Origin: Verrucomicrobiota bacterium
Lineage (GTDB): Bacteria; Verrucomicrobiota; Verrucomicrobiia; Limisphaerales; J093
Assembly (NCBI GenBank): GCA_027493615.1
Contig: JAOSKK010000039.1
Span: 455,429-519,428 of the forward strand
Direction of reading: 5' to 3'
DNA length: 64,000 nt
Shown in pieces: positions 47,678 through 55,959 of the stretch. Each line of letters starts with the position of its first letter. Position 1 is the first letter of the stretch. The translations under genes were made by a program, and so were the position numbers. The notes below the pieces were generated by a model. The model was not told the origin of the DNA. It saw nothing but the letters and a program-made list of their open reading frames with translations, and ran no database searches.

Positions 47678-47803
47678 CCCGAACCACTCGGTCGAGGCGA
47701 ACCGCCGCCCCGCTACTGCGCCCGATGCGGGTGGCCAGTTCGGATGGCTCTTCTGCGCCCGACCCCGTCTGCCGGCGGCGGTCGCTTCACCTCATCGTTG
47801 GGC
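47678..47803 (+). other. attC site 6
   Basis: 126 bp from CCCGAAC (47678-47684) to GTTGGGC (47797-47803); arms CGAACCGCCGCC and GGCGGCGGTCG. Confidence 0.75.
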
Positions 47804-47816
47804 CGACTGATCTTCT

Positions 47817-48137
47817 ATGTATCCTCTGGGCGCCATACCGATCGCAGTAGCAGCATCGTGGTACATCGCCTGGGTGTGGTGCCGCGCTCGCGCTCGTCGC
47901 GGCCTGCCGCCGACTGGTTGGGTTGTGGTCGTGGCGGGGTGCGTCGGAGTGCTCTTTGGACTCCTGGGCACGTTTCGCACCGACGTGTTCCACCCGACGA
48001 TGTGGCAGCGAGGAAAGGTGGACCTTTGGATTCAAATGCTGCTCGCGGCAGTCCCCTCACTGCTGCTTGGCTGGATCGTAGCTGCGATGGTAGCAATGCT
48101 CTATGATCGCAGGCATACTGCTACATTGAAACCGTGA
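47817..48137 (+). CDS. Cassette 7 membrane protein
   Basis: 106 residues with three hydrophobic helices: LGAIPIAVAASWYIAWVW, TGWVVVVAGCVGVLFGLLG and LLAAVPSLLLGWIVAAMVA. It begins 14 bases after attC 6 and ends 5 bases before attC 7. No family recognised. Confidence 0.65.
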   Translation: MYPLGAIPIAVAASWYIAWVWCRARARRGLPPTGWVVVVAGCVGVLFGLLGTFRTDVFHPTMWQRGKVDLWIQMLLAAVPSLLLGWIVAAMVAMLYDRRHTATLKP

Positions 48138-48141
48138 CACG

Positions 48142-48236
48142 GCCCAACCAGGCAGTCGAGCGAACGGCGGCGGGCGGGCGCCTTTCCCGAGATCCAACGC
48201 GCTCGGCCGCCGCCGTCGCCACTTCTGTCGTTCGGC
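48142..48236 (+). other. attC site 7
   Basis: 95 bp from GCCCAAC (48142-48148) to GTTCGGC (48230-48236); arms GCGAACGGCGGCGG and CCGCCGCCGTCGC. Confidence 0.85.
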
Positions 48237-48252
48237 GGCATAGACACGTCTC

Positions 48253-48729
48253 GTGATTAGGAAACTCATAGAGGTCGTGGCGGCACTCCTGGTGTTGGGC
48301 GTCATCGGCTATTTCGCGTTGCCGCGCCTCGTCTGCATGGACGTTCCGAAGCGGCAGAAGCTGGCCGACTGTAATACTAACTCACTTGCGTTCACGATGA
48401 CATGCGACCACTCGCCACCGTACCAGTTTGTCCTCGGTCTTGGTCCATTGCATACGGGTCCGTTCGCCTTCCGTGGAGAGGTTCTCATCCAGCAGACCAC
48501 GGGGACGGTCGCACGGATTCAGATTGGCTCCGAGCACCTCACACCCTGCAACTGGTTGCCGGGTCTTGACGGCTACATCCTCACATGGAATCGGACGAAT
48601 GCCGGAGAGCGGCTGGGTGAGTTGTTACGTCGCGGCCAGAGTTACAGCGTGCGGGTTGCATTTGCTGAGGTGCCGCCGACTAACAGCTCATTGTGGTTTT
48701 TTTCGATGGGGAAAGCCAAACTATGGTGA
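48253..48729 (+). CDS. Cassette 8 membrane-anchored protein, unknown
   Basis: 158 residues from GTG 48253. One N-terminal membrane helix (EVVAALLVLGVIGYFALP), then a soluble part with LAFTMTCDHSPPYQFVLG and two cysteines, suggesting an exported beta domain. Stop 4 bases before attC 8. Confidence 0.55.
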   Translation: MIRKLIEVVAALLVLGVIGYFALPRLVCMDVPKRQKLADCNTNSLAFTMTCDHSPPYQFVLGLGPLHTGPFAFRGEVLIQQTTGTVARIQIGSEHLTPCNWLPGLDGYILTWNRTNAGERLGELLRRGQSYSVRVAFAEVPPTNSSLWFFSMGKAKLW

Positions 48730-48733
48730 TCCC

Positions 48734-48835
48734 GCCGAACCAGAGCCTCGAGCGAACGGGAGACAGCCGTTTTGCCCGCTCTCAATTTGCACGCCAGTGG
48801 CGGCTGTCTCCCGTCGCTCACGCTCGACGTTGACG
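48734..48835 (+). other. attC site 8 (end of array)
   Basis: 102 bp from GCCGAAC (48734-48740) to GTTGACG (48829-48835); arms GCGAACGGGAGACAGCCG and CGGCTGTCTCCCGTCGC. The right core is slightly degenerate, as expected of the last cassette. Confidence 0.75.
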
Positions 48836-48878
48836 GCAGCGGGGTCCAGTCGGCGTCACATCCGTCAGTTCGCCGGCG

Positions 48879-49315
48879 CTAGAATCTGCCCTCTCTCTGC
48901 CGCTGAAGACTGAGAAGCACTCGGACGTCGATCGCCTCCCATGGCGGCGCCTTCGCATCCACTCGTTCGATTTCGCACGCGAGCGCAACACCTTCCAACA
49001 GCAACCGGCTGATGTGCCGGTTGCAGAACCGGGGATGTAGCCCAGCTTGGCCGAGCCGTGGAGAATCTCGACGGCGAAGGGGTCATGGGGGTTCTCGGGT
49101 TCCGCCCGGAGCGTGAGCGTGGTTCCGGCCGTCAGTCGCGGCAGTTCGGTCGGGCCGTCGTAGTACCGGAAGCCGGCGATGGCGAAGTCGTTCATCAACA
49201 CCTGGCGCCGTGACGTCGGCGCGGCGCGGGTGGGAAGGACGGCGGCGGGCAGGAGGGGGAGTCTGGCCAGGAGGCCCAGGAAGTCCCGTCGGGAATCGGC
49301 AGGCAGCGTCTTCAT
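48879..49315 (-). CDS. HIRAN-domain protein with twin-arginine signal (frameshift)
   Basis: About 146 residues. N-terminal RRDFLGLLARLPLLPAAVL is a Tat-type signal. Then IAGFRYYDGPTELPRLTAG and PENPHDPFAVEILHG with KLGYIP, the HIRAN pattern. The frame changes near 49030 in a run of four G (one missing); restored, it continues RFCNRHISRLLLEGVALACE and ends DVRVLLSLQRQREGRF. HIRAN domains bind DNA ends in eukaryotes; in exported bacterial proteins the role is unknown. It is just outside the array and antisense to the cassettes. Confidence 0.65.
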
Positions 49316-50020
49316 GGCGGCATTCTACTCCGAGCGGAGTGACATCCGTAGTCACTGTGAACAAGATTCTCTTCGGCTCAGTCCTGGAACCTTGGTCACT
49401 GCGGATGAAGAGGTTAGGCCGCCCGCTTCAATGAAAACGGCGACGGGATGGGTGATTTACCGGGTCGCCGTGCGCACGGATCCGATGTGCCCCGGTTCAG
49501 ACTGGGCCGAGCCCATTCTGTCGTTCGGAACGGCTCACGCAACCAGGAGAGGTCCTCACCCGACGAGTGACGGCAGCGGATGACCGGAGATTTGTCTCGC
49601 CTTTCTCGGTTCGCAACCTGTTCAACCAACGGCAGATCAACGCTGCAGGCAAGCTACATCCGGCAGGTGCTTCACAGGTCCCGGCTGTTCCTTGACGATT
49701 AGGCTTTCTCCGTACGCACCAGCATGCACAATCCGCGGCCCGTAGCACGAATCACCGAGGGAAAGGGAAGATGGTATGGACATGGAATCGAGATTGAATG
49801 CCTTCGCAGGCAATTGGTTGTACGCCTTTATGGCTGGGTCTCAGCAGCAAGTGCGTGGGTGGCTCCAGATTCCTATAGTCTTGTCATCAGGGGAGATCGG
49901 TGACGGCGATGATTCTGCATTACCATTACGACAACTAATGGGTTTAGGTGCCTCATCAACGATGCTCGTTGGGGGCAGTGTTACGGCCTGGTAACATGCT
50001 TATGACGTGCAGGTTGCGCC
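49316..50020. other. Intergenic region, doubtful small gene
   Basis: About 700 bases. The only candidate is 49776-49994 (72 codons, begins MDMESRLNAFAGNWLYAF, with a GGGAAAGGGAAG ribosome-site-like stretch before it); it has no similarity that I recognise. Nothing else is supported. Confidence 0.3.
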
Positions 50021-50993
50021 ATGGGCCGTTCGCCGTTGCGGTTGGCCCTCCCGACCCCGGAGGAAGTCCGTTCGACCGCGATCCATTTTCTGACTGAGGG
50101 GAACGAGGAGGAGGAAGCTCGGTTGCTCGCCTCCTGCTGGCTCGAACTGGGCGAGGTACGCCTCGCCGACGGCTGTGCTCGGCAGATCGACATCACCTTG
50201 CGCTGCAAGCGGAAGGTCCTGGAGAGGCTGGAGTCCCTCGCCGGAAACGGGGAGCAGCCGAAGGCGATGGTCCGCATTCGGAGGGCCGTCAACCTGGCCC
50301 TCCCGAGTGGCTATGAGGTCGGCCACATGGATGCACGGGCCGCCGGTCCGCGCATCCCCCTGCCCGATGACGTCCGACCGCCGCCGCCAGAGATCCGGCC
50401 CGACCCGGCGCCCGAGTCGGCGCCCGCCAAGGAATCGTCGGCCGACCCGCGAGGCCCGGGGTATGTGTTCGAGCGGGTCGGTTCGTCGTGGCGGGTCGTC
50501 TTCGGGGGCGGAACGTCCTTCCGGCTCGGTGACACCTTGGGCGCGCGCTATCTCAATCACCTGCTCCACCAACCGGACCAAGCGATCGCCGCTTACGATT
50601 TGGAGGGAGTAGTCCGGCCCGAGCGAGCTCAGGTTCGGCCGAGGAACTCGGTTCAGCGGCAGCAGGATCCGAAGGCTGTCGCCGAGTACTTGCGTGAGTT
50701 GGAGCGCGTCCGGGCGCTCCTGGAGGCCGCGCGAGACACCGGCAACCAAGTCGAGCAGAACGATTTGGAGGCCGAACTCGAGTCCCTGGAGGCACAGCTC
50801 AAAGGGGCGGGCATGTGCGGCAGACGCCGGGGAACGGGCACGGAACAACGTCCGCAAGGCCCTCAGCGCTATTCGGTTCGGGCTCAAGAAGGGAAACCGG
50901 CATGAACGGGCGTTCTCCGAGCACATCGACAAGACGATCAGTCTGGGCTTTCAGTGCATCTACCACCAGCCGCCGGGAATCACGTGGGAATAG
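50021..50993 (+). CDS. Unknown protein with regulator-like C-terminal domain (frameshift)
   Basis: About 324 residues. An N-terminal helical part, a proline-rich linker (residues 107-135) and a C-terminal part beginning VFERVGSSWRVVFGGG and LGARYLNHLLHQPDQAI, then a coiled coil (YLRELERVRALLEAARDTGN), and finally ARNNVRKALSAIRFGLK with HIDKTISLGFQCIYHQPPG. Proteins with this C-terminal architecture are found widely in Planctomycetes and related phyla and look like transcription-regulator output domains. The frame changes near 50815. Function not established. Confidence 0.5.
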
Positions 50994-51028
50994 GCCTGCT
51001 GGTGGTTTAGTCGGGGTGAACTCGAGGT

Positions 51029-51196
51029 CCCATTTGGGAAATCCTGGGAAGTTCCGGGAAGTCCAGGCTTCCCAACTGGGAAGTTTCGGGAAGTTCTGGG
51101 AAGTCTAGGCTTCCCAATTGGGAAGTCTCGGGAAGTTTCGGGAAGTCTGGACTTCCCAATTGGGAAGTTCCGGGAAGTTCCGGGAAGTTTAGGCTT
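51029..51196. repeat. 42-bp tandem repeat, four units
   Basis: Units at about 51029-51070, 51071-51112, 51113-51154 and 51155-51196. Each has a palindrome CTTCCCAATTGGGAAG at its junction and three GGGAAGT submotifs at about 14-base spacing. A frame across it would give a 14-residue repeat but there is no reason to think it is translated. The array lies upstream of the prophage 2 early genes. Confidence 0.85.
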
Positions 51197-51217
51197 CCCG
51201 ATTGGGAGGGGTCACTT

Positions 51218-51257
51218 CCCGCCATTCAGGTGTGCGCCTGAGTGGCGGGTTTTGTTT
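51218..51257 (+). terminator. Intrinsic terminator
   Basis: CCCGCCATTCAGG (51218-51230) pairs with CCTGAGTGGCGGG (51237-51249) over 13 bp with one T-G pair, then TTTTGTTTT. A classical rho-independent terminator separating the region on the left from prophage 2 genes. Confidence 0.85.
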
Positions 51258-51350
51258 TGGCCCCCCTCAGGCATGCGACGCGACCGCCGTGAAGACCATG
51301 CCTGAAACCGTGCGACCCGAGCCCTCCGGCTCCGACCGGGGAGGTCGGCC

Positions 51351-51668
51351 GTGACCGCCCTCGAGGATCTCGTGGCCGCCGCCCTGTCGGCGCCGCCCGA
51401 ACGACGGGAGGAAGCCCTCCGGCTGCTGCAGTGCGGTCTCCCCCGGCCCGAGCCGTTCCTGACCATGCGCGAGTTGTCACGGCAGATCGGGTTCAGTGTC
51501 AGCAGCTTGAACCGCTGGAAGGTCCCCGGCCATGACCTCGGCGCCTCGCCCCGCTACCGCCTCACCGAAGTCGAGGCCTACCTCCGGAGCCCGGAGTTCA
51601 AGCGCCGCCAGGCCGCGCTGCGCGCCGAGTATCGCGATCCCGTTCCCTCTCCCCCTCGAAAACCATGA
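51351..51668 (+). CDS. Helix-turn-helix DNA-binding protein (excisionase/MerR-like)
   Basis: 105 residues. LTMRELSRQIGFSVSSLNRW then SPRYRLTEVEAYLRSPEF gives the same fold as the gene at 6759. First gene of prophage 2 after the terminator. Start is GTG at 51351, close to a GGGGAGG ribosome site. The stop overlaps the next ATG. Confidence 0.75.
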   Translation: MTALEDLVAAALSAPPERREEALRLLQCGLPRPEPFLTMRELSRQIGFSVSSLNRWKVPGHDLGASPRYRLTEVEAYLRSPEFKRRQAALRAEYRDPVPSPPRKP

Positions 51669-52876
51669 ACACAAACCTGTTCCAGAAGGCCCAACGCCAG
51701 CGGGTCAAACTCAAGCTGGCCATCACCGGTCCCGCCGGATCCGGCAAGACGACCGCCGCCCTTCGACTGGCGCGCGGTCTCACCCGCAACGGCCGCATCG
51801 CGGTCATTGACACCGAGAACCGCTCCGCCTCCCTCTACGCGGACCTGTTCGAGTTCGACGTTCTGGACCTCGAACCCCCGTTCGAGGACCGGAAGTTCAG
51901 CGAGGGCATCACCGCCGCCGTCGCGGCCGGTTATGACGCCGTGATCCTGGACAGCGGCTCCCACTTCTGGGAGGCGGTCCTGGACTACAAGGACAAGCTC
52001 GACAAGCGCGGCGGCAACTCCTTCTCCAACTGGTCGGAGGCCACCCGGCGCTTCCGGGGCGTGCTCGACGCCGTCCTGCAATCCCCGATCCACGTCATCA
52101 CCTGTCTGCGCTCGAAGATGGATCACGTCCTCGAGAAGGACGAGAAGTCCGGGCGCCAGGTGGTCAAGAAAGTCGGCATGGCCCCGATCATGCGCGACGG
52201 GGTCGAGTACGAGTTCACGGTGGTCCTGGACCTGGACATGGGCCACCAGGCCGTGAGCAGCAAGGACCGCACCCGCCTCTTTGACGGCCGCATCTTCGAG
52301 ATCACCGAGGCCACCGGCCAGAGCTTGCGCGAGTGGCTGGACAGCGGCGCGGCCACACCGCCGCCCCCACCGTTCACGGCCCCGGAACCGGCACCCGCTC
52401 CCGCGCCGGCGACCGCCGAGCAGGTTCAGAAGATCACGCTCTACTGGCAGACGCTCAAGAAAGAGCCGGGCGCCGTGCCCCAGGCCCTCGCGTTCGCCGG
52501 AGCACCCGCGGCGCAGGATTGGCCGGAGTTGACCGAACCCCAGGCGGCGAAGCTCATCGCCGAACTGCAGCGGCAGATGAACGCCCTGGCGGCCCGCAAC
52601 CAGGTGGCCGAGCCCGCCGCGCCGCTGGTGGATCCGAAGGTGGCGGCCCCACCTGCGGATGAGGTCCCGATGGATTACCCCTCCGACCTGGCCGGGTGGT
52701 TCGAGGGTCACGAGCAGACGGTCAACGAGTACCTGTGCCGGGTAAACTGGATCAACCCCGGCCAGACCTGGCGGGACCTCACGCCCGAGAAGGTGGCCCA
52801 GATCAAGGAACGGCGGAAGCGCTTCGCCAGCGCAGCGGCAATTCCCTTGCCGGCCGGAGAGGAGGTGGCGGCGTGA
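51665..52876 (+). CDS. Sak4-like RecA-fold recombination ATPase
   Basis: 403 residues. Walker A ITGPAGSGKTTAALRLARGL near residue 25, Walker B YDAVILDSGSHFWEAV; the phage ATPase (AAA_24/Sak4) pattern ENRSASLYADLFEFD follows. The C-terminal 150 residues contain a proline-rich linker and a helical part (AEQVQKITLYWQTLKKE). Sak4-type proteins assist strand annealing together with a phage ssDNA-binding protein. The gene overlaps both neighbours by four bases. Confidence 0.75.
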   Translation: MNTNLFQKAQRQRVKLKLAITGPAGSGKTTAALRLARGLTRNGRIAVIDTENRSASLYADLFEFDVLDLEPPFEDRKFSEGITAAVAAGYDAVILDSGSHFWEAVLDYKDKLDKRGGNSFSNWSEATRRFRGVLDAVLQSPIHVITCLRSKMDHVLEKDEKSGRQVVKKVGMAPIMRDGVEYEFTVVLDLDMGHQAVSSKDRTRLFDGRIFEITEATGQSLREWLDSGAATPPPPPFTAPEPAPAPAPATAEQVQKITLYWQTLKKEPGAVPQALAFAGAPAAQDWPELTEPQAAKLIAELQRQMNALAARNQVAEPAAPLVDPKVAAPPADEVPMDYPSDLAGWFEGHEQTVNEYLCRVNWINPGQTWRDLTPEKVAQIKERRKRFASAAAIPLPAGEEVAA

Positions 52877-53589
52877 ACGCGGTCCTGACCCTCACCGGGC
52901 TGGGTTCGCCCGAAATCACCCTCACGGCCGAAGCCCGGCGCACCCGGGACGCGCTCCTGGCCGAGGCGGGCGAATGCACGGCCGTCGGGGACCAGCTCGA
53001 CGCCGACGCCGCGGCCGCCGTGCTGCAGCGGCTCAAAGGCTGGACCCGGCAGATCGAAGCGGGCCGCGCGACCGTCAAGGCGCCCGTCCTGGCCTTGTCA
53101 CGGAAGATCGACGGGCTGGCGGCCGAGTTGGTGGTCCCCGTCGAGGCCCAGTCCCAACGGATCAGCCGGCTCCTGGGCGAGTACCAGGCCGAGGCCCGGC
53201 GTAAAGCGGCCGAGAAGCTGCGCGAACACCAGCGCCAGGAGGAGGCCCTGCGCCGGCAGGCCGCTGCCGAGATGGCCGCCATCGAGCGCGAAGCCAGCGG
53301 CAGCGCCGAGGCCGAGGCGCGGAAAGAGGCGGTGGTCCAGCAGTACCAGCAGCAGGTGGCCGAGGGCCGCCAGGCCCTGATTGCCGCCGCGCCGCCCCGG
53401 ATCGCGGGCACGGCCGTGCGCGAGGACTGGAAGTTTGAGGTGACCGACATTCAGGCGCTCTACCGGGCGCACCCCCAGTTGGTGGTCCTGCAGCCGAACC
53501 ACACGGCGATCCGGGCCATCGTGAAACACAACCAGAACATCCCCGGCCTCCGCGTGTGGAAGGAGGCCTCGACCATCATCCGTCACTGA
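52873..53589 (+). CDS. Coiled-coil recombination-associated phage protein (DUF1351-like)
   Basis: 238 residues from GTG 52873. Residues 60-170 are a long coiled coil (SRLLGEYQAEARRKAAEKLR). The C-terminal domain FEVTDIQALYRAHPQLVVLQ with AIVKHNQNIPGLRVWKEAS is common to phage proteins next to annealing or RecT-type genes. Probable partner of the Sak4-like ATPase and DUF669-like protein. Confidence 0.65.
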   Translation: MNAVLTLTGLGSPEITLTAEARRTRDALLAEAGECTAVGDQLDADAAAAVLQRLKGWTRQIEAGRATVKAPVLALSRKIDGLAAELVVPVEAQSQRISRLLGEYQAEARRKAAEKLREHQRQEEALRRQAAAEMAAIEREASGSAEAEARKEAVVQQYQQQVAEGRQALIAAAPPRIAGTAVREDWKFEVTDIQALYRAHPQLVVLQPNHTAIRAIVKHNQNIPGLRVWKEASTIIRH

Positions 53590-53600
53590 AGGACCCTACC

Positions 53601-54035
53601 ATGCCTGCCGTTTCCATCCCCGGCCGTTACGCGGCCACTGTCACCCAAGCCCAGTTCGGTCAGTCCCCCAAGACGGGGACGCCCTTCCTCGAACTGGGCC
53701 TCGAAACCGATGAAGGCGAGCACATCAGTGCCTGGCTCTACCTGAGCGAGAAAGCCTTCGAGAACACCACCCGGCGGCTCCAGGAAGCGTTTGGGTTCGA
53801 CGGCGACTACGAGACCGCGCCCGAGCAGATCCGGGGCAAACCCTGTTCGATCACCGTCGAGGAGGAGGAGTCCGACGACGGCAAGCGGCGCCTGCGCGTG
53901 GCGTGGGTCAACCCGCCCCGGGCAGCCAAGCCGCTCGAGGAGGGCTTCCTGGCCCGGCTGAGCGCCAAGGCGCGGACGCTGGGACTCGCGGCGCCGAGCG
54001 TGGCCCCGGACAACTCGACCAACTGCCCCTTCTGA
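53601..54035 (+). CDS. DUF669-like single-stranded DNA-binding protein
   Basis: 144 residues from ATG 53601. RYAATVTQAQFGQSPKTGTP then EHISAWLYLSEKAFENTTRR and CSITVEEEESDDGKRRLRV follow the DUF669/phage SSB pattern (OB fold). It ends NSTNCPF, a PF end like other SSB tails though without acidic residues nearby. Works with the Sak4-like ATPase in recombination or replication. Confidence 0.65.
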   Translation: MPAVSIPGRYAATVTQAQFGQSPKTGTPFLELGLETDEGEHISAWLYLSEKAFENTTRRLQEAFGFDGDYETAPEQIRGKPCSITVEEEESDDGKRRLRVAWVNPPRAAKPLEEGFLARLSAKARTLGLAAPSVAPDNSTNCPF

Positions 54036-54037
54036 CC

Positions 54038-54430
54038 ATGAGCTCGAAACTCCAAGCAATCACCGATCAGGCGGCGCTCACCCTGAAGGCCCTCGTGCGG
54101 GAGGGCGAGAAAGACATCCTCAAAGCCTGGGCGGCGTGCCTTGAGGAAGCCGAGGTGCAGGAGCAGAACCCCAAGCTGCGCCTGACCTTCACGATCACGC
54201 TGGACTTGGGCAAGGACCAGGCCGCGCACGAGCTGACCTTCGGCATCCGGCACCGGCTCAGCAACGTCACGCCGATCCCGGACCCGGACCAGACGCTCCT
54301 CCCCCTGGAGGGAGCCACGGAGAAGACCACCGTCACGATCAAGACCCCGCAGGGTTCGGCCACGGCGCCCCTGGGCGTCATGAAAGCGGCGGTGGCCAAG
54401 TTGCGGAAGGGCAAGCCCTCCGCGAACTGA
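54038..54430 (+). CDS. Phage protein of unknown function
   Basis: 130 residues from ATG 54038. Helical N-terminus (ITDQAALTLKALVREGEKDI) and a beta part (LRLTFTITLDLGKDQAAHEL). No family recognised. Lies inside the recombination-replication operon, 2 bases after the SSB-like gene and 1 base before the helicase. Confidence 0.5.
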   Translation: MSSKLQAITDQAALTLKALVREGEKDILKAWAACLEEAEVQEQNPKLRLTFTITLDLGKDQAAHELTFGIRHRLSNVTPIPDPDQTLLPLEGATEKTTVTIKTPQGSATAPLGVMKAAVAKLRKGKPSAN

Positions 54431-54431
54431 C

Positions 54432-55959
54432 ATGACCCTGCGCCCCTACCAACCCCGTTTCGTGGACGCCATGCTCGGCGCCCTGGTCGAGTTCGACCGG
54501 GTGCTGGGCGTGGCCCCGACCGGATCGGGAAAGACTGTCGTTTCCGGCGAGATCTGCCGGCGCTGCCTGCCCTTCGGTCCGGTCCTCTTCCTGGCCGACG
54601 CGCAGGAGCTGGTCCGCCAGGCGGCCGACAAGCTGGGCACCTGGGCGGGCGTGATCCCGCAGGTCGAGATGGCCGAGGAACACGCCCAGCCCGGGGACCG
54701 GCTCGTGGTCGGGACCACCCAGACCCTGAGCCGGCGTCTGGACAAGTGGCCCCGGGATTACTTCCAGCTCATCATCGTCGATGAAGCTCATCGCAATACC
54801 CTCGGCGCCATGGCCCAGAAGGTCCTCGGCCACTTCGCTTCCGCCCAGGTCATCGGCATCACCGCCACCCCCGTTCCGCTCTGACAAACAGCAACTGGGC
54901 ACCTTCTACCAGGCCATTCCCTACGAGATCAGCCTGGTCGAGCTGATCCGTGAAGGGTGGCTTTGCCGCATCGTCATCCGCTCGGTCCCCGCCGACATTG
55001 ACCTCTCCGGGGTCCGGACCGTCGCCGGTGATTACCGTGATGATGACCTCGGCCAGGCCATCCAACCGCACCTCTCCCGGTGCGCCGAGCTGCTCGCCGA
55101 ACACGCCCGGGATCGTCGCACGGTCGTCTTCCTGCCCCTGATCGAGACCTCGCGCCAGTTCGTCGCCGCCTGCCAGGCCCTCGGGCTGCGCGCGGTCCAT
55201 GTCGATGGCACCGACCGCACCGGCCTCGAGGCCTTCCGTTCCCGCTCGGCCGACATCATCGCCAACGCCCAGCTCCTGAGCACGGGCTGGGATCAGCCCG
55301 ACGTGGACTGCGTCATGGTGTTGCGGCCTACCAAGAGCCTGGTCCTCTACAGCCAGATGATCGGCCGGGGCACCCGCATCCATCCCGGCAAAGATCATCT
55401 CCTGGTCCTCGACCCCCTCTTCCGGTCCGATTCCATGGACCTGATCCGGCCCGCCCGGCTCCTGGCCCATACGACGACCGAAGCCGAGACCCTCCAGGAA
55501 GTCCTCGATGAAGCGCCCGCGCTGGACCTGCTCGAAGCCGCCGAGCGGGCCGAGGATCGTCGCCAGCAGCGCCTGGCCGAGCAACTGGCCCAGTACGCCC
55601 AGCGCAACGCGCGCACCGTGGACGCCCTCGAGCTGGCCCTCTCCCTGGGCGAGGAACGCCTCGCCGACTATGAGCCTGAGACCCACTGGGAACGGCAACC
55701 GGTCACCGACAAGCAGGCCGAACTGCTCGCCCGGGCCGGGTTCGACCTCACCCGCATCACGTGCAAGGGGCATGCCTCCAAGTGGATTGACCTCCTCTTC
55801 CGTCGTCGGGACCTCGGCTTGGCCACCCCGAAGCAGGTCCGTTGGCTGGTCCACTTCGGTCACCCCAACCCGCACCTGGCCACCTTCGAGGAAGCCGGCG
55901 CCTACCTCGACGGGAAGTTCACGGGCCGGCGACGTCGTTCCCTGGTTCCCACCCGATGA
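54432..55959 (+). CDS. DEAH-box superfamily 2 helicase (frameshift)
   Basis: About 509 residues. Walker A GVAPTGSGKTVVSG, DEAH in LIIVDEAHRN, TATP, then helicase C-terminal motifs LSTGWDQPDVDCVMVLRPT and YSQMIGRGTRIHPGK. The frame changes in the C run 54868-54872 (one C extra), joining ITATPF to RSDKQQLG. Phage helicases of this type remodel replication or recombination intermediates. The end overlaps the next ATG. Confidence 0.85.

Noticed and set aside
51029..51196. CRISPR array
   Set aside because: Repeats are contiguous with no unique spacers, and no cas genes are nearby.
51007..51225. A minus-strand protein with a 14-residue repeat
   Set aside because: It is produced by the 42-bp DNA repeat; there is no ribosome site and no similarity.
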